A stretch of DNA of 64,000 nt from Streptomonospora mangrovi. GTDB lineage: Bacteria; Actinomycetota; Actinomycetes; Streptosporangiales; Streptosporangiaceae. How positions within the stretch are numbered: position 1 is the first letter of the stretch; the number at the start of each line of letters is the position of its first letter. The notes under the pieces were generated by a model. The model saw nothing but the letters and a program-made list of their open reading frames with translations, searched no databases and had not been told where the DNA came from. The translations under genes were made by a program, and so were the position numbers. Shown piece after piece: positions 37,205-45,295 of this stretch. The stretch is from assembly GCF_027604915.1 (NCBI RefSeq), contig NZ_JAJAQC010000016.1, positions 62,001 through 126,000 on the forward strand, given 5' to 3'.

Positions 37205-37210
37205 TAATAT
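37205..37210 (+). promoter_or_regulatory. -10 box of tRNA-Ala copy 2
   Basis: TAATAT lies 12 bp before the tRNA 5' end. No clear -35. Confidence 0.5.
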
Positions 37211-37222
37211 GCTGGTGAACGC

Positions 37223-37295
37223 GGGGCTATGGCGCAGTTGGTAGCGCGCCTCCATGGCATGGAGGAGGTCTGGGGTTCGAATCCCCATAGCTCCA
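37223..37295 (+). tRNA. tRNA-Ala(GGC), copy 2
   Basis: Identical over 73 nt to copies 1 and 3. It has its own -10 box but, unlike the other two, no hairpin directly after it. Confidence 0.97.
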
Positions 37296-37699
37296 CTCGA
37301 TTGAGTCGGTGCGTCTCAGGGCGATCCTGCTTGCAAGCTTTGCTTGCCGGCCGGGTCGCCTCATTGTTTTCCATCCCAATCGGGGTGGCGTAGGGGCGCC
37401 GAGACGAGGTGCGAGGCCGGGCGCGGTCCATCGGTTTCGGGGCGGATGGCCGGGCGGCGACGGGCGCACCAGGAGGTCGGCGCCCGCCTCTGCGCGGGAC
37501 AGCGCTGCGGAGAGTCGGTCTCTACAACCAGCACCAGTGGCGGGAACGTAGGCCGCGCAGCGGCGCGCTTCGGGGCCTGCGCCAACCACCCGCCCTGGGA
37601 TCCAACGGCAGCCAGGCCCGATCACGCGCCGCCGGCGCGACGTGTACCTCACCGGATGGGTCAGGGCACTCCGCGGGTCCGTTAGACTGAACGCACTAC
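37296..37699. other. 404-bp gap between tRNA-Ala copies 2 and 3
   Basis: No supported gene. The composition is somewhat less GC-rich than average. TAGACT at 37683-37688 is the likely -10 of tRNA-Ala copy 3. I see no repeat or inverted structure worth naming. Confidence 0.5.
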
Positions 37700-37772
37700 G
37701 GGGCTATGGCGCAGTTGGTAGCGCGCCTCCATGGCATGGAGGAGGTCTGGGGTTCGAATCCCCATAGCTCCA
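37700..37772 (+). tRNA. tRNA-Ala(GGC), copy 3
   Basis: Identical to copies 1 and 2 over 73 nt, with TAGACT 11 bp upstream as -10 and an intrinsic terminator downstream. Confidence 0.97.
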
Positions 37773-38170
37773 CAAGTCGCACAGAAGTCGACACACACGC
37801 GAGATCGCCCCGCCCCATGGCGGGGCTTTTTCGTGTCCGGGCCCCGATCGGCGCCCCCCTTCAGCGTTCCCCGCCGTTCCTCGGCCCGTTGCTCGGCGCC
37901 GGCCTCGTTCGCGGAGGTGCGGCGGGCGCCACGGGGCGGGCGGGAACCCGCGCCACCGCCCGGTCGTCTAGCGGGGCGGAACCGTCGGGCCGTGGCGGTC
38001 CGCGCCCGGGGGCCGCCGGGCGCGCCGCCGTCCCGGCACCGCCCGGCTATGGGATACCGGGCGCGGAATGTAAGTTCGGAGTAGCCCCGTTGAACGGCCG
38101 CGGACCCCCGAGCGGCTCCCCCCGGAACCGCCGCCCGGCCCCGTGGTCGTTGACCTTGCAGAGGACGACC
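37773..38170. other. 398-bp gap after tRNA-Ala copy 3
   Basis: Apart from the terminator at 37807-37831, no gene is visible. TAAGTT at 38071-38076 may be a -10 box for the downstream surface protein, with weak support. A string like a tRNA D arm near 37961 is not part of a tRNA. Confidence 0.5.
37807..37831 (+). terminator. Intrinsic terminator after tRNA-Ala copy 3
   Basis: Perfect 8-bp stem GCCCCGCC/GGCGGGGC (37807-37814, 37819-37826), loop CCAT, then five T. Confidence 0.92.
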
Positions 38171-39544
38171 GTGACCTCGAATTCCCCCATTCGGTCCCGC
38201 CGCGGTACCGCGGGCCGCCTCCTCGGCGCCGCCGGCGTCGCGGGTGCGCTCGCGTTCTCGGCCATCCTGCCCGCAGCCGCCGACCCCATAACCCCCTTCC
38301 TTCCCGGAGATCCTGACCACCCCTCCGCCACCGCCCGCATCGCCGCCGTGGAGTGGTGCCGCTCCGGGGCGGTCGGCGAGATCGGCACCGGCCCCGCCGA
38401 CGGCTCCGTCACCGCCGACTGGTCGGCCGACCCCGACCACGTCGCCACCGTCCGCCACTTCAGCCACCGGCCCGCCTCGGCCTACAGCACCGTCACCCGC
38501 GACGGCGACCGCCTGACCGCGGCGGCGGGGATCACCGACGTCAGCTTCGCCCCCGACTGCAAGCCGGCCGGACGCGGCGGCGACCCCCTGGGGGTGCCGC
38601 TGAGCACCGCCTTCGGCGGAGCGGCCCTGGTCGCGCTGGACTCCGCCGCCTCCTCCGCCTGGTGGACCCCCTCCGGCGGGCTGGGCGCCGACATCGCCGT
38701 GGAGGGCCTGGAGATCCTCGGCGCCCCCGCCGACCTCGCCGACGGCCGCCACACCGACACCTTCACCACCGACCTGGGCCGGGGCACGCTGAGCGTGCGC
38801 GTCAGCGCCGAGCGGCGCGAGCGCGAACCCGGTTCCGGCGGCCGGGGGGACGGCCCCGGCACCGCCTCGGCGTGGCTGTCGCTGCGCTTCGAGGTCGACC
38901 GCCTCAACGCCGACGGCGCGCGGATCGACGGCTTCGACTACGGCGTCGACTTCACCGGAGTCTCCGTCCACACCCCCGACACCGACCCCTCCACCGCCGG
39001 CGACACCCCCGAACCGCCCACCACGGGCGCCACCGGCCCCGAGCCCACAGGCCCGCCCGGCGGCGGCAGCGGGGGCAGCGGCGGCGGGCAGCAGGACGGC
39101 TCCGCCGACCCCGCCTCACCGGCCACCGACGACTCCCCGGCCGACACCGGCCCCGACCCCGGCACACCCGAGCCCGACATCGCGCCGGACCGCTCCGGCG
39201 GCGAGGAGCAGAGCGGGGGAGGGAGCGGGTCCGTGCCCGCCGACGACCCCGTGCCCCGACCCACCGTCTCGGCACCCGTCCCCGACCTCGACGACATCCC
39301 CACCGGTTCCACCGACCCCGCCGGCGGCCCCCCGGTGACCTCCCCCGACGGCCGCCTGCCCGTGGCCGGAAGCGCGTTGGCCGGCCTGATCGCGACCGGC
39401 CTGGCCGCCCTGGGCGGCGGCGGTGCCGCCCTCTACCTCGGCCGGTCCCGCAAGTCCGGACTGGACGACGACCTCCGCCACGCCCCCCGCGACGACCGCA
39501 CCTGGCGCTCCGCCGACCCCTACCGCGACGGCGACTGGCTCTGA
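38171..39544 (+). CDS. Secreted, membrane-anchored surface protein of unknown function
   Basis: A 457-residue exported protein. A signal peptide with an Ala-rich core (residues ~14-37) is followed by a globular domain to about residue 265, with many beta-type segments and two Cys (VEWCRSG, FAPDCKPAG) that could form a disulphide. Then comes a long Pro/Asp/Gly/Ser-rich stalk. A C-terminal hydrophobic helix and basic RSRK stop precede about 30 hydrophilic residues. LPVAG before the helix looks like a sortase signal, but the long tail argues for a plain membrane anchor. I do not recognise the family. GTG 38171 follows AGAGGA. Confidence 0.75.
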   Translation: MTSNSPIRSRRGTAGRLLGAAGVAGALAFSAILPAAADPITPFLPGDPDHPSATARIAAVEWCRSGAVGEIGTGPADGSVTADWSADPDHVATVRHFSHRPASAYSTVTRDGDRLTAAAGITDVSFAPDCKPAGRGGDPLGVPLSTAFGGAALVALDSAASSAWWTPSGGLGADIAVEGLEILGAPADLADGRHTDTFTTDLGRGTLSVRVSAERREREPGSGGRGDGPGTASAWLSLRFEVDRLNADGARIDGFDYGVDFTGVSVHTPDTDPSTAGDTPEPPTTGATGPEPTGPPGGGSGGSGGGQQDGSADPASPATDDSPADTGPDPGTPEPDIAPDRSGGEEQSGGGSGSVPADDPVPRPTVSAPVPDLDDIPTGSTDPAGGPPVTSPDGRLPVAGSALAGLIATGLAALGGGGAALYLGRSRKSGLDDDLRHAPRDDRTWRSADPYRDGDWL

Positions 39545-39709
39545 CCCGCCCCCGCTTACCCGCTCCCACCCTGCCCCACCGCCTCCGGCGCCGCCCCCGC
39601 CCCGGCCGGCGCGGACCGCCGATCCCACGGCCCGCGCCGGGGGTGAGCCGCGCCGCCGGAGGGTATGACCCGCCCGTTGGTCGAATCAACGCTCTGAAGG
39701 AGACCCCGG

Positions 39710-40501
39710 ATGTCGCTGACCATGGGCGGCGGCCCGCTGGCGCGCAACGCCCCCGCCACGGTGAACTACCGGCTGGAGAGCCCGCGCCACGCGCTGCTGC
39801 TGCACCCGTTCCCGCGGCGGGTGCGCGCCGAGCTGGCCGGCCGCACGGTGCTCGACACCCTCCGGGGCGCCCTGCTGCACGAGACCTCGCTGCCGCCCCA
39901 ACTCTACGTGCCCACCCAGGACATCGACCCCGCCCTGCTCGAGTCCAGCGCCCACACCACCCACTGCCCCTACAAGGGCGACGCCGCCTACCACCACCTG
40001 CGGGTGGGGGAGCGCGTGGTCGAGAACGCGGTGTGGACCTACCCCGAGCCCCCGGCCGAGGCCGCGTGGCTGCGCGGGCTCTCGGCGCTGTACTGGTCGG
40101 CCGCCGACACCTGGTACGACGAGGACCAGGAGGTGCGGGGCCACCTGCGCGACCCCTACCACCGGGTCGACACCCGCCCCACCTCGGCCGCCGTGCGCGT
40201 CTCCTACGGCGACCTCGTGCTCGCGGAGTCCGCCGCGCCCCAACTGCTCAGCGAGACCGGGCTGCCCAACCGCCACTACCTGCCGCCCGGCGACGTCCGC
40301 CGCGAGTACCTGGTGCCCAGCGAGACGGTCACCCACTGCCCCTACAAGGGGCGCACCGTCTACTGGAACCTGCGGGTTGACGGCCGCGAGGTCCCCGACG
40401 TCGCGTGGTCCCTGCCCGACCCGCTGCATGAGGCGCTCGACGTGCGCGACCACCTCTGCTTCCTCCACGAGGACATCACCGTCGAGGTGGAGCGCCGCTA
40501 G
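39710..40501 (+). CDS. Protein with two DUF427 domains
   Basis: A 263-residue cytosolic protein made of two similar halves, each a DUF427 beta domain with the signature HCPYKG (85-90 and about 209-214) followed by a Trp-containing strand (VWTYPEP, VAWSLPDP). It arose by internal duplication; many DUF427 proteins have one copy. Function unknown. AAGGAG at 39697-39702 supports the ATG. It lies between the surface protein and the helicase on the same strand, without evident operon links. Confidence 0.88.
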   Translation: MSLTMGGGPLARNAPATVNYRLESPRHALLLHPFPRRVRAELAGRTVLDTLRGALLHETSLPPQLYVPTQDIDPALLESSAHTTHCPYKGDAAYHHLRVGERVVENAVWTYPEPPAEAAWLRGLSALYWSAADTWYDEDQEVRGHLRDPYHRVDTRPTSAAVRVSYGDLVLAESAAPQLLSETGLPNRHYLPPGDVRREYLVPSETVTHCPYKGRTVYWNLRVDGREVPDVAWSLPDPLHEALDVRDHLCFLHEDITVEVERR

Positions 40502-40569
40502 CACGGGCGCCCGCCCCGGCACCGGGGCCGGCCTGTGCACAACCGGCCCGCGCCGTCGGTGGCAGGCGG

Positions 40570-40575
40570 TACTGT
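40570..40575 (+). promoter_or_regulatory. -10 box of the leaderless helicase gene
   Basis: TACTGT ends 7 nt before GTG 40583, placing the transcript start at the start codon. Confidence 0.55.
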
Positions 40576-40582
40576 CGCACGC

Positions 40583-42709
40583 GTGGCTGAGATTCCCGAC
40601 GTCGACACCCTGCTGGACGCCGCCGTGCGCGCCCTCGGCGGCGCCCGGCGCGACGGCCAGGTCGCCATGGCCGAGGCGGTCGCCACCGCCATCGACACCG
40701 GCGAACACCTCGTCGTGCAGGCGGGCACCGGCACCGGCAAGTCGCTGGCCTACCTGGTGCCCGCACTGCGCCACGCCGTGGCCGAGGACACCACCGTCGT
40801 GGTCTCCACCGCCACCCTCGCCCTCCAGCGCCAGCTCATCGACCGCGACCTCCCCCGGCTCGGGGCCGCGCTGGCGCCGCTGCTGCGCCGCGAACCCACC
40901 TTCGCCATCCTCAAGGGCCGCCGCAACTACCTGTGCCGCCACCGCGTGCACGGCGCCGACACCGCCGACCCCGACGACACCGAGCTGTTCGACCCCCGCC
41001 AGCTCTCGTCGCTGGGCCGCCAGGTCAAGCGGCTGCACGAATGGGCCGAGGACACCGTCACCGGCGACCGCGACGAACTCGTGCCCGGCGTCAGCGACCT
41101 CGCCTGGCGCCAGGTGTCGGTGTCGGCCAACGAGTGCGTGGGCGCCGCCGCCTGCCCCTTCGGCCAGGAGTGCTTCTCCGAGCAGGCGCGCGCCGACGCC
41201 TCGGGCGCCGACATCGTCGTCACCAACCACGCCCTGCTGGCCATCTCGGCCATGCAGGGCTACCAACTGCTGCCCGAGCACCGCGTGCTGATGATCGACG
41301 AGGCCCACGAACTGGTCGACCGCGTCACCTCCGTGGCAACCGGCGAACTCGGCGAACGCGTGGTCGCCGCGGCCGCCAAGCGCGCCGCGCGGCTGTGCGA
41401 CGCCGACCTCACCGAGCGGCTGAGCGAGTCCGCCGACGGCCTGGCCCTGGTCTTCGCCGACGCCGAGGCCGGCCGCCTGGACCACCTGCCCGACTCCCTG
41501 GCCGGCGCTGTCGCCGCCGTCCGCGACTCCGCCCACACCTGCCTCAGCGCCGTGCGCTCGGCCTCCGGCGAGCAGGACCCCGACCACGCCGCGCGGCGCA
41601 AGCAGGCGCTGGCCGCCCTGGAGGAGCTGCACGACACCGCCGTGCGGATCCTGGAGTCCTTCGAGCCCCCGCTGCGCGAGCGCCACGACGTCGTGTGGCT
41701 GGCCAAGGGCCCCAAGCACGCGCCGACCCTGCACGTGGCGCCGCTGGCGGTGGGCGGCCTGCTGCGCGAACGCCTCTTCGGCGACCGCACCACCGTGCTG
41801 ACCTCGGCCACGCTGGCCCTGGGCGGGTCCTTCGGCCCGCTGGCCGCGCAGTGGGGCCTGGGCCGGGAGTCCACCGGCCCGGCGCCCGCGCGCGCCGTAC
41901 CGCCGGCCGCCGACACCGCCGGCACCGGCGCGGCGGGGACGGACGACGGGGCCGAGGAGGCCGCCTCCGGCGCCGCCGCCGCTCCCGGCGCCGCCGAGCC
42001 CGACGACTCCCACACCTCCGCCGGCGAACCCCGCTGGCGCGCCCTCGACGTCGGCTCGCCCTTCGACCACGCCCGCAGCGGCATCCTGTACGTGGCCCGG
42101 CACCTGCCCCCGCCCGGTCGCGACGGCCTGGACCCCCGCTACATCGACGAGATCGCCGAACTGGTCGAGGCCGCCGGCGGGCGCGCGCTGGGCCTGTTCT
42201 CCTCGATGCGCGCCGCCGCCCAGGCCACCGAGGAGCTGCGCGACCGCCTCGACGTCCGCATCCTGTGCCAGGGCGACGACTCCACCGGCCGCCTGGTCGA
42301 GGAGTTCGCCGCCGAGGAGTCCGCGTGCCTGTTCGGCACCCTGTCGCTGTGGCAGGGGGTCGACGTCCCCGGGCGCTCGCTCCAGTTGGTGATCGTGGAC
42401 CGCATCCCCTTCCCCCGCCCCGACGACCCCCTGGCCTCGGCGCGCCAGCGCGCGGTGGGCGCGCGCGGCGGCAACGGGTTCATGGCGGTGGCGGCCACCC
42501 ACGCGGCGCTGCTGCTGGCCCAGGGCACGGGCCGGCTGCTGCGGTCGGTCCACGACCGGGGGGTGGTGGCGGTGCTCGACCCCCGGCTGGCCACCGCGCG
42601 CTACGGGGGGTTCCTGCGGTCCTCGCTGCCGCCCTACTGGGGCACGACCGACCCCGAGGTCGCCCGCGCGGCCCTGCGGCGGCTGGCGGCCGCTCCGGTG
42701 CCCGGGTGA
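40583..42709 (+). CDS. dinG: DinG/XPD-type ATP-dependent DNA helicase
   Basis: Superfamily 2 iron-sulphur helicase, 708 residues from GTG 40583. Walker A GTGTGKS (48-54), DEAH box (239-242), and four Cys that fit the 4Fe-4S site (118, 185, 191, 197). C-terminal motifs include GTLSLWQGVDVPG and the QGTGRLLR-type motif VI. An Ala/Gly/Asp-rich insert interrupts the second half (about 420-475). Members unwind forked DNA, R-loops or G4 structures in repair. The start is chosen because of the -10 box just before it; GTG 40535 would add 16 residues. Confidence 0.9.
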   Translation: MAEIPDVDTLLDAAVRALGGARRDGQVAMAEAVATAIDTGEHLVVQAGTGTGKSLAYLVPALRHAVAEDTTVVVSTATLALQRQLIDRDLPRLGAALAPLLRREPTFAILKGRRNYLCRHRVHGADTADPDDTELFDPRQLSSLGRQVKRLHEWAEDTVTGDRDELVPGVSDLAWRQVSVSANECVGAAACPFGQECFSEQARADASGADIVVTNHALLAISAMQGYQLLPEHRVLMIDEAHELVDRVTSVATGELGERVVAAAAKRAARLCDADLTERLSESADGLALVFADAEAGRLDHLPDSLAGAVAAVRDSAHTCLSAVRSASGEQDPDHAARRKQALAALEELHDTAVRILESFEPPLRERHDVVWLAKGPKHAPTLHVAPLAVGGLLRERLFGDRTTVLTSATLALGGSFGPLAAQWGLGRESTGPAPARAVPPAADTAGTGAAGTDDGAEEAASGAAAAPGAAEPDDSHTSAGEPRWRALDVGSPFDHARSGILYVARHLPPPGRDGLDPRYIDEIAELVEAAGGRALGLFSSMRAAAQATEELRDRLDVRILCQGDDSTGRLVEEFAAEESACLFGTLSLWQGVDVPGRSLQLVIVDRIPFPRPDDPLASARQRAVGARGGNGFMAVAATHAALLLAQGTGRLLRSVHDRGVVAVLDPRLATARYGGFLRSSLPPYWGTTDPEVARAALRRLAAAPVPG

Positions 42710-42740
42710 CCGGTGCGGCGGGCGGGCGCGGCGGGTGCGG

Positions 42741-43265
42741 TCAGCGGCGCACGCGGTAGCCGAACAGCCGGACCGCGTAGCCGGGGGTGTCCTCGTCGGC
42801 GGGGTGGATGTACCAGCGGTCGTCGTTGTCGCCGATCGACAGCTCGTTCCACATCAGGTCGATGAGCTTGAGGCGGGCCACCAGCGACGCGTTGGGGTCC
42901 AGCACGATCGCGTAGGAGTGGTCGGTCAGCCGCTGGGTGACCATTCCCACGGGCTGGCCGTCCCAGATGGCGGGCACCGGGGCGTGGCCGACGTCGACCC
43001 CGCACAGCCGCAGTTGCTCCATCTCCTCGTCGAGCGCCTCGGCGGCCAGGGCGTCGTCCAGCTTGAGCGCGTCCTCGAGTTCGTCGCGGTCGGGGTCGTC
43101 GCGCAGGTAGGCGTGGTAGGTGCGGTATCCGCAGGTGCGGCAGGCGCGCCAGACCACGCAGCGGGCCAGCCCGTAGGCCGACTGGGCCTCGCCGATGGCG
43201 CGGTAGGCGCTGACCGGCCGGCTTGTGCCGCATTCGCAGCACAAAGCGGTGAGATCCTGCTTCAT
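42741..43265 (-). CDS. Conserved protein with an N-terminal zinc-ribbon-like region
   Basis: A 174-residue protein I cannot assign firmly. The start carries two Cys pairs, Cys9/Cys12 (CCECG) and Cys42/Cys45 (CRTCG), spaced like a zinc ribbon. An acidic helix (DRDELEDALKLDDALAAEALDEEMEQL) and a beta-rich C-terminal half follow. No signal peptide. It is convergent with the helicase gene and lies in the same direction as the AI-2E-type gene. A DNA- or protein-binding role is only a guess. Confidence 0.75.
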   Translation of the reverse strand: MKQDLTALCCECGTSRPVSAYRAIGEAQSAYGLARCVVWRACRTCGYRTYHAYLRDDPDRDELEDALKLDDALAAEALDEEMEQLRLCGVDVGHAPVPAIWDGQPVGMVTQRLTDHSYAIVLDPNASLVARLKLIDLMWNELSIGDNDDRWYIHPADEDTPGYAVRLFGYRVRR

Positions 43266-43414
43266 CCTTCAGTCCCCCTCCCAGGCGAGTATGCGATGGG
43301 AACCCCTGATTATGGAACCCGGCCGCTGAAGGAGTTCCGGCAAACTGTCGTCATCAATGACCAAAAACGCCCGGCCCCGGAGCGGCCGCGCGCCGGGGGG
43401 CTGGCCCGGGGCGC

Positions 43415-44620
43415 TCAGCCTGATGTAGGGTTCCCGTCCTCGCCGGAGGGGCGGGCCGAGGAGCCCTGCCGGCGCGGGCCGGCCGGCGGCTGCGCGTCCC
43501 CCGGCGCGTCGGGTTCGGCGCCGGCCTCCGGTGCGTCCAGCAGCGGGTGCTCGGCCACCTGGTAGCGGCGGATGTAGATCCCCAGGAACGCCTGGAGGCT
43601 CGCGCCCGCCGGCAGCGCCAGCAGCGCGCCGGGCGCGCCCATGATCGCCGCCCCCGCCATCACCGCGCCGAAGGCCACGGCCGGGTGCATGTCCAGGGTG
43701 CGCGCGGTGATGCGGGGCTGGAGCAGGTAGTTCTCGAACTGCTGGTAGAGCACCACGAAGATGAGCATCCACAGGGCCGGCCACGTGCCCTGCATCAGCG
43801 CCACCAGCACCGGCACGGCACCGCCGATGTAGGTGCCGATGGTCGGGATGAACTGGGACAGGACGCCCACCCACAGCGCGAGCGCGAAGGCGTAATGGAC
43901 GTCCAGAACCGCAAGGGCGAGGTAGTGGGCGAGCGTGGCGATCAGCGCCAGCAGCGCGCGGGAGTAGATGTAGCCGCCGGTCTTGCTGATGGCGATCTCC
44001 CAGGCGCGCAGCACCTCGCGCTGGGTGCGCGGCGGCAGCACCGAGCAGATGGTGCGACGGAACCGGGGGCCGTCGGCGGTCAGGTAGAAGGTGAACAGCG
44101 CCACCGTAAGCCCGTTGAACAGCAGCACCAGCAGGGTGGTGCCCGCGCCCCAGGCGTTCTCGGCGACGCTGGAGGCGTACTGGTTGATCAGGCCGGTGGC
44201 GTCGGTGATCTCGCTGAGCAGCGTGTTGGGCGAGAAGTCGGTGTGGAAGGTGACGTTCACCCAGTTCAGCAGCCCGCGGCTCATGGCGGGCACCTGGTCC
44301 ACGAACTCCAGCACCTGGCCCACCAGCATCGAGCCCAGTACCGAGAAGAACACCACCACCACGACGACCACGCCGAGCATGACCACCCCGGTGGCCGGGC
44401 CGCGCGGCCAGCGGTGCTTGTGCAGCCAGTTGACCGCCGGCTCCAGGGCCAGCGCCAGGAACAGCGACATCAGCAGCAGCACCAGCAGCCCGCGCAACTG
44501 GAGGAACAGCCACGCCGCCACGGCGAACCCGATCACGGTCCAGGCCACGAGCAGCAGCGCCCTGGGCAGCCACGACGGCATGCCGTTCTTGCCCGGTCCG
44601 GGCGGCGGCGGGGTGCTCAT
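43415..44620 (-). CDS. AI-2E family membrane transporter
   Basis: A 401-residue polytopic protein with about eight membrane helices and the conserved AI-2E exporter-family region (GVLSQFIPTIGTYIGGAVPVL; ENYLLQPRI). Substrates vary in this family (ions, small molecules), and the quorum-signal name should not be taken literally. The last 45 residues are Pro/Gly/Asp-rich. ATG 44620 is chosen as the first that precedes the hydrophobic part; GAAGGA lies rather far upstream. A conserved small gene precedes it on the same strand. Confidence 0.88.
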   Translation of the reverse strand: MSTPPPPGPGKNGMPSWLPRALLLVAWTVIGFAVAAWLFLQLRGLLVLLLMSLFLALALEPAVNWLHKHRWPRGPATGVVMLGVVVVVVVFFSVLGSMLVGQVLEFVDQVPAMSRGLLNWVNVTFHTDFSPNTLLSEITDATGLINQYASSVAENAWGAGTTLLVLLFNGLTVALFTFYLTADGPRFRRTICSVLPPRTQREVLRAWEIAISKTGGYIYSRALLALIATLAHYLALAVLDVHYAFALALWVGVLSQFIPTIGTYIGGAVPVLVALMQGTWPALWMLIFVVLYQQFENYLLQPRITARTLDMHPAVAFGAVMAGAAIMGAPGALLALPAGASLQAFLGIYIRRYQVAEHPLLDAPEAGAEPDAPGDAQPPAGPRRQGSSARPSGEDGNPTSG

Positions 44621-44747
44621 GGGCGCTGGCGGTGTCCTTCCTGGTCCTTCCTGCCGCGGACCGGCGGCTCCGCGGGCGCGCCGGTGGGCGACCGCGCCGC
44701 CGGTGGCGGTGCGGCGGCCGGGGCGCCTACGGCGGCGGGCCGCGCCC

Positions 44748-45095
44748 CTACTCGTCCATCGACAGGCCGCGCTTGTTCCGGGCGGTCCAATCGCGCATCC
44801 GCTGCGGATAGCCGACGGCGTGTACATCGTAGACGGGCGCCCTCAGTTTGCGGGCGACCCGGGCGATCACGTCGGGCGAGCCGACCCGGCGGCGGATCCA
44901 CTCGCCGTCGGTGGCCACGGCCACGGCCGTGGTGCCGGTGGCGAAGGTCTCGGGCTCGACGTAGAACTCCACACCCGTGCGCGTGCCGTGGAAATCGATC
45001 AGCGCCTGGAGGTCGGAGTCCTCGGCCGCGCGGTCGAAGCGCGCCTTGCCGCCCCGCCTCGCCCGCCGGAGTCCGAACCGGTCTCGCCATCCCAC
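44748..45095 (-). CDS. Conserved small actinobacterial protein
   Basis: A 115-residue cytosolic protein starting VGWRDRFGLRRARRGGKARFD. It includes RTGVEFYVEPETFATGTTAVAV and GYPQRMRDW; the pattern is known from other actinomycetes, but no function is known to me. GTG 45095 has a GGGAG 7 nt upstream on the minus strand. A -10 box (TAGACT, 45167-45172 on the minus strand) lies 72 bp before it. It is followed by the AI-2E-type gene and may be co-transcribed with it. Confidence 0.78.
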   Translation of the reverse strand: MGWRDRFGLRRARRGGKARFDRAAEDSDLQALIDFHGTRTGVEFYVEPETFATGTTAVAVATDGEWIRRRVGSPDVIARVARKLRAPVYDVHAVGYPQRMRDWTARNKRGLSMDE

Positions 45096-45295
45096 GGTCG
45101 TGCTCCCGTCCCTTGTGCCGCGCTCCGCCCGCGGATCAGCGCATATCCACCGGCGCCGGAGCATCGAGTCTATCGGCACAATCCGCCCCCACTTTCCGGG
45201 TTTCCGCCCGCGATGCGTGACCGCGCTGCTACGTTCGGTCGCACCCCGGGGCGAAAGGGCGCCCGGCGGGGCAGGGGGCGAACGGGGGAGCGCCG

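Noticed and set aside
37961-37973. GGTCGTCTAGCGG resembles the D arm of tRNA-Glu or tRNA-Gln
   Set aside because: No acceptor pairing, anticodon arm or GGTTCGAATCC T arm follows within 70 nt.
39355-39480. LPVAG as a sortase sorting signal in the surface protein
   Set aside because: About 30 hydrophilic residues follow the basic stop after the helix, unlike the very short tail of sortase substrates; no sortase gene is nearby.
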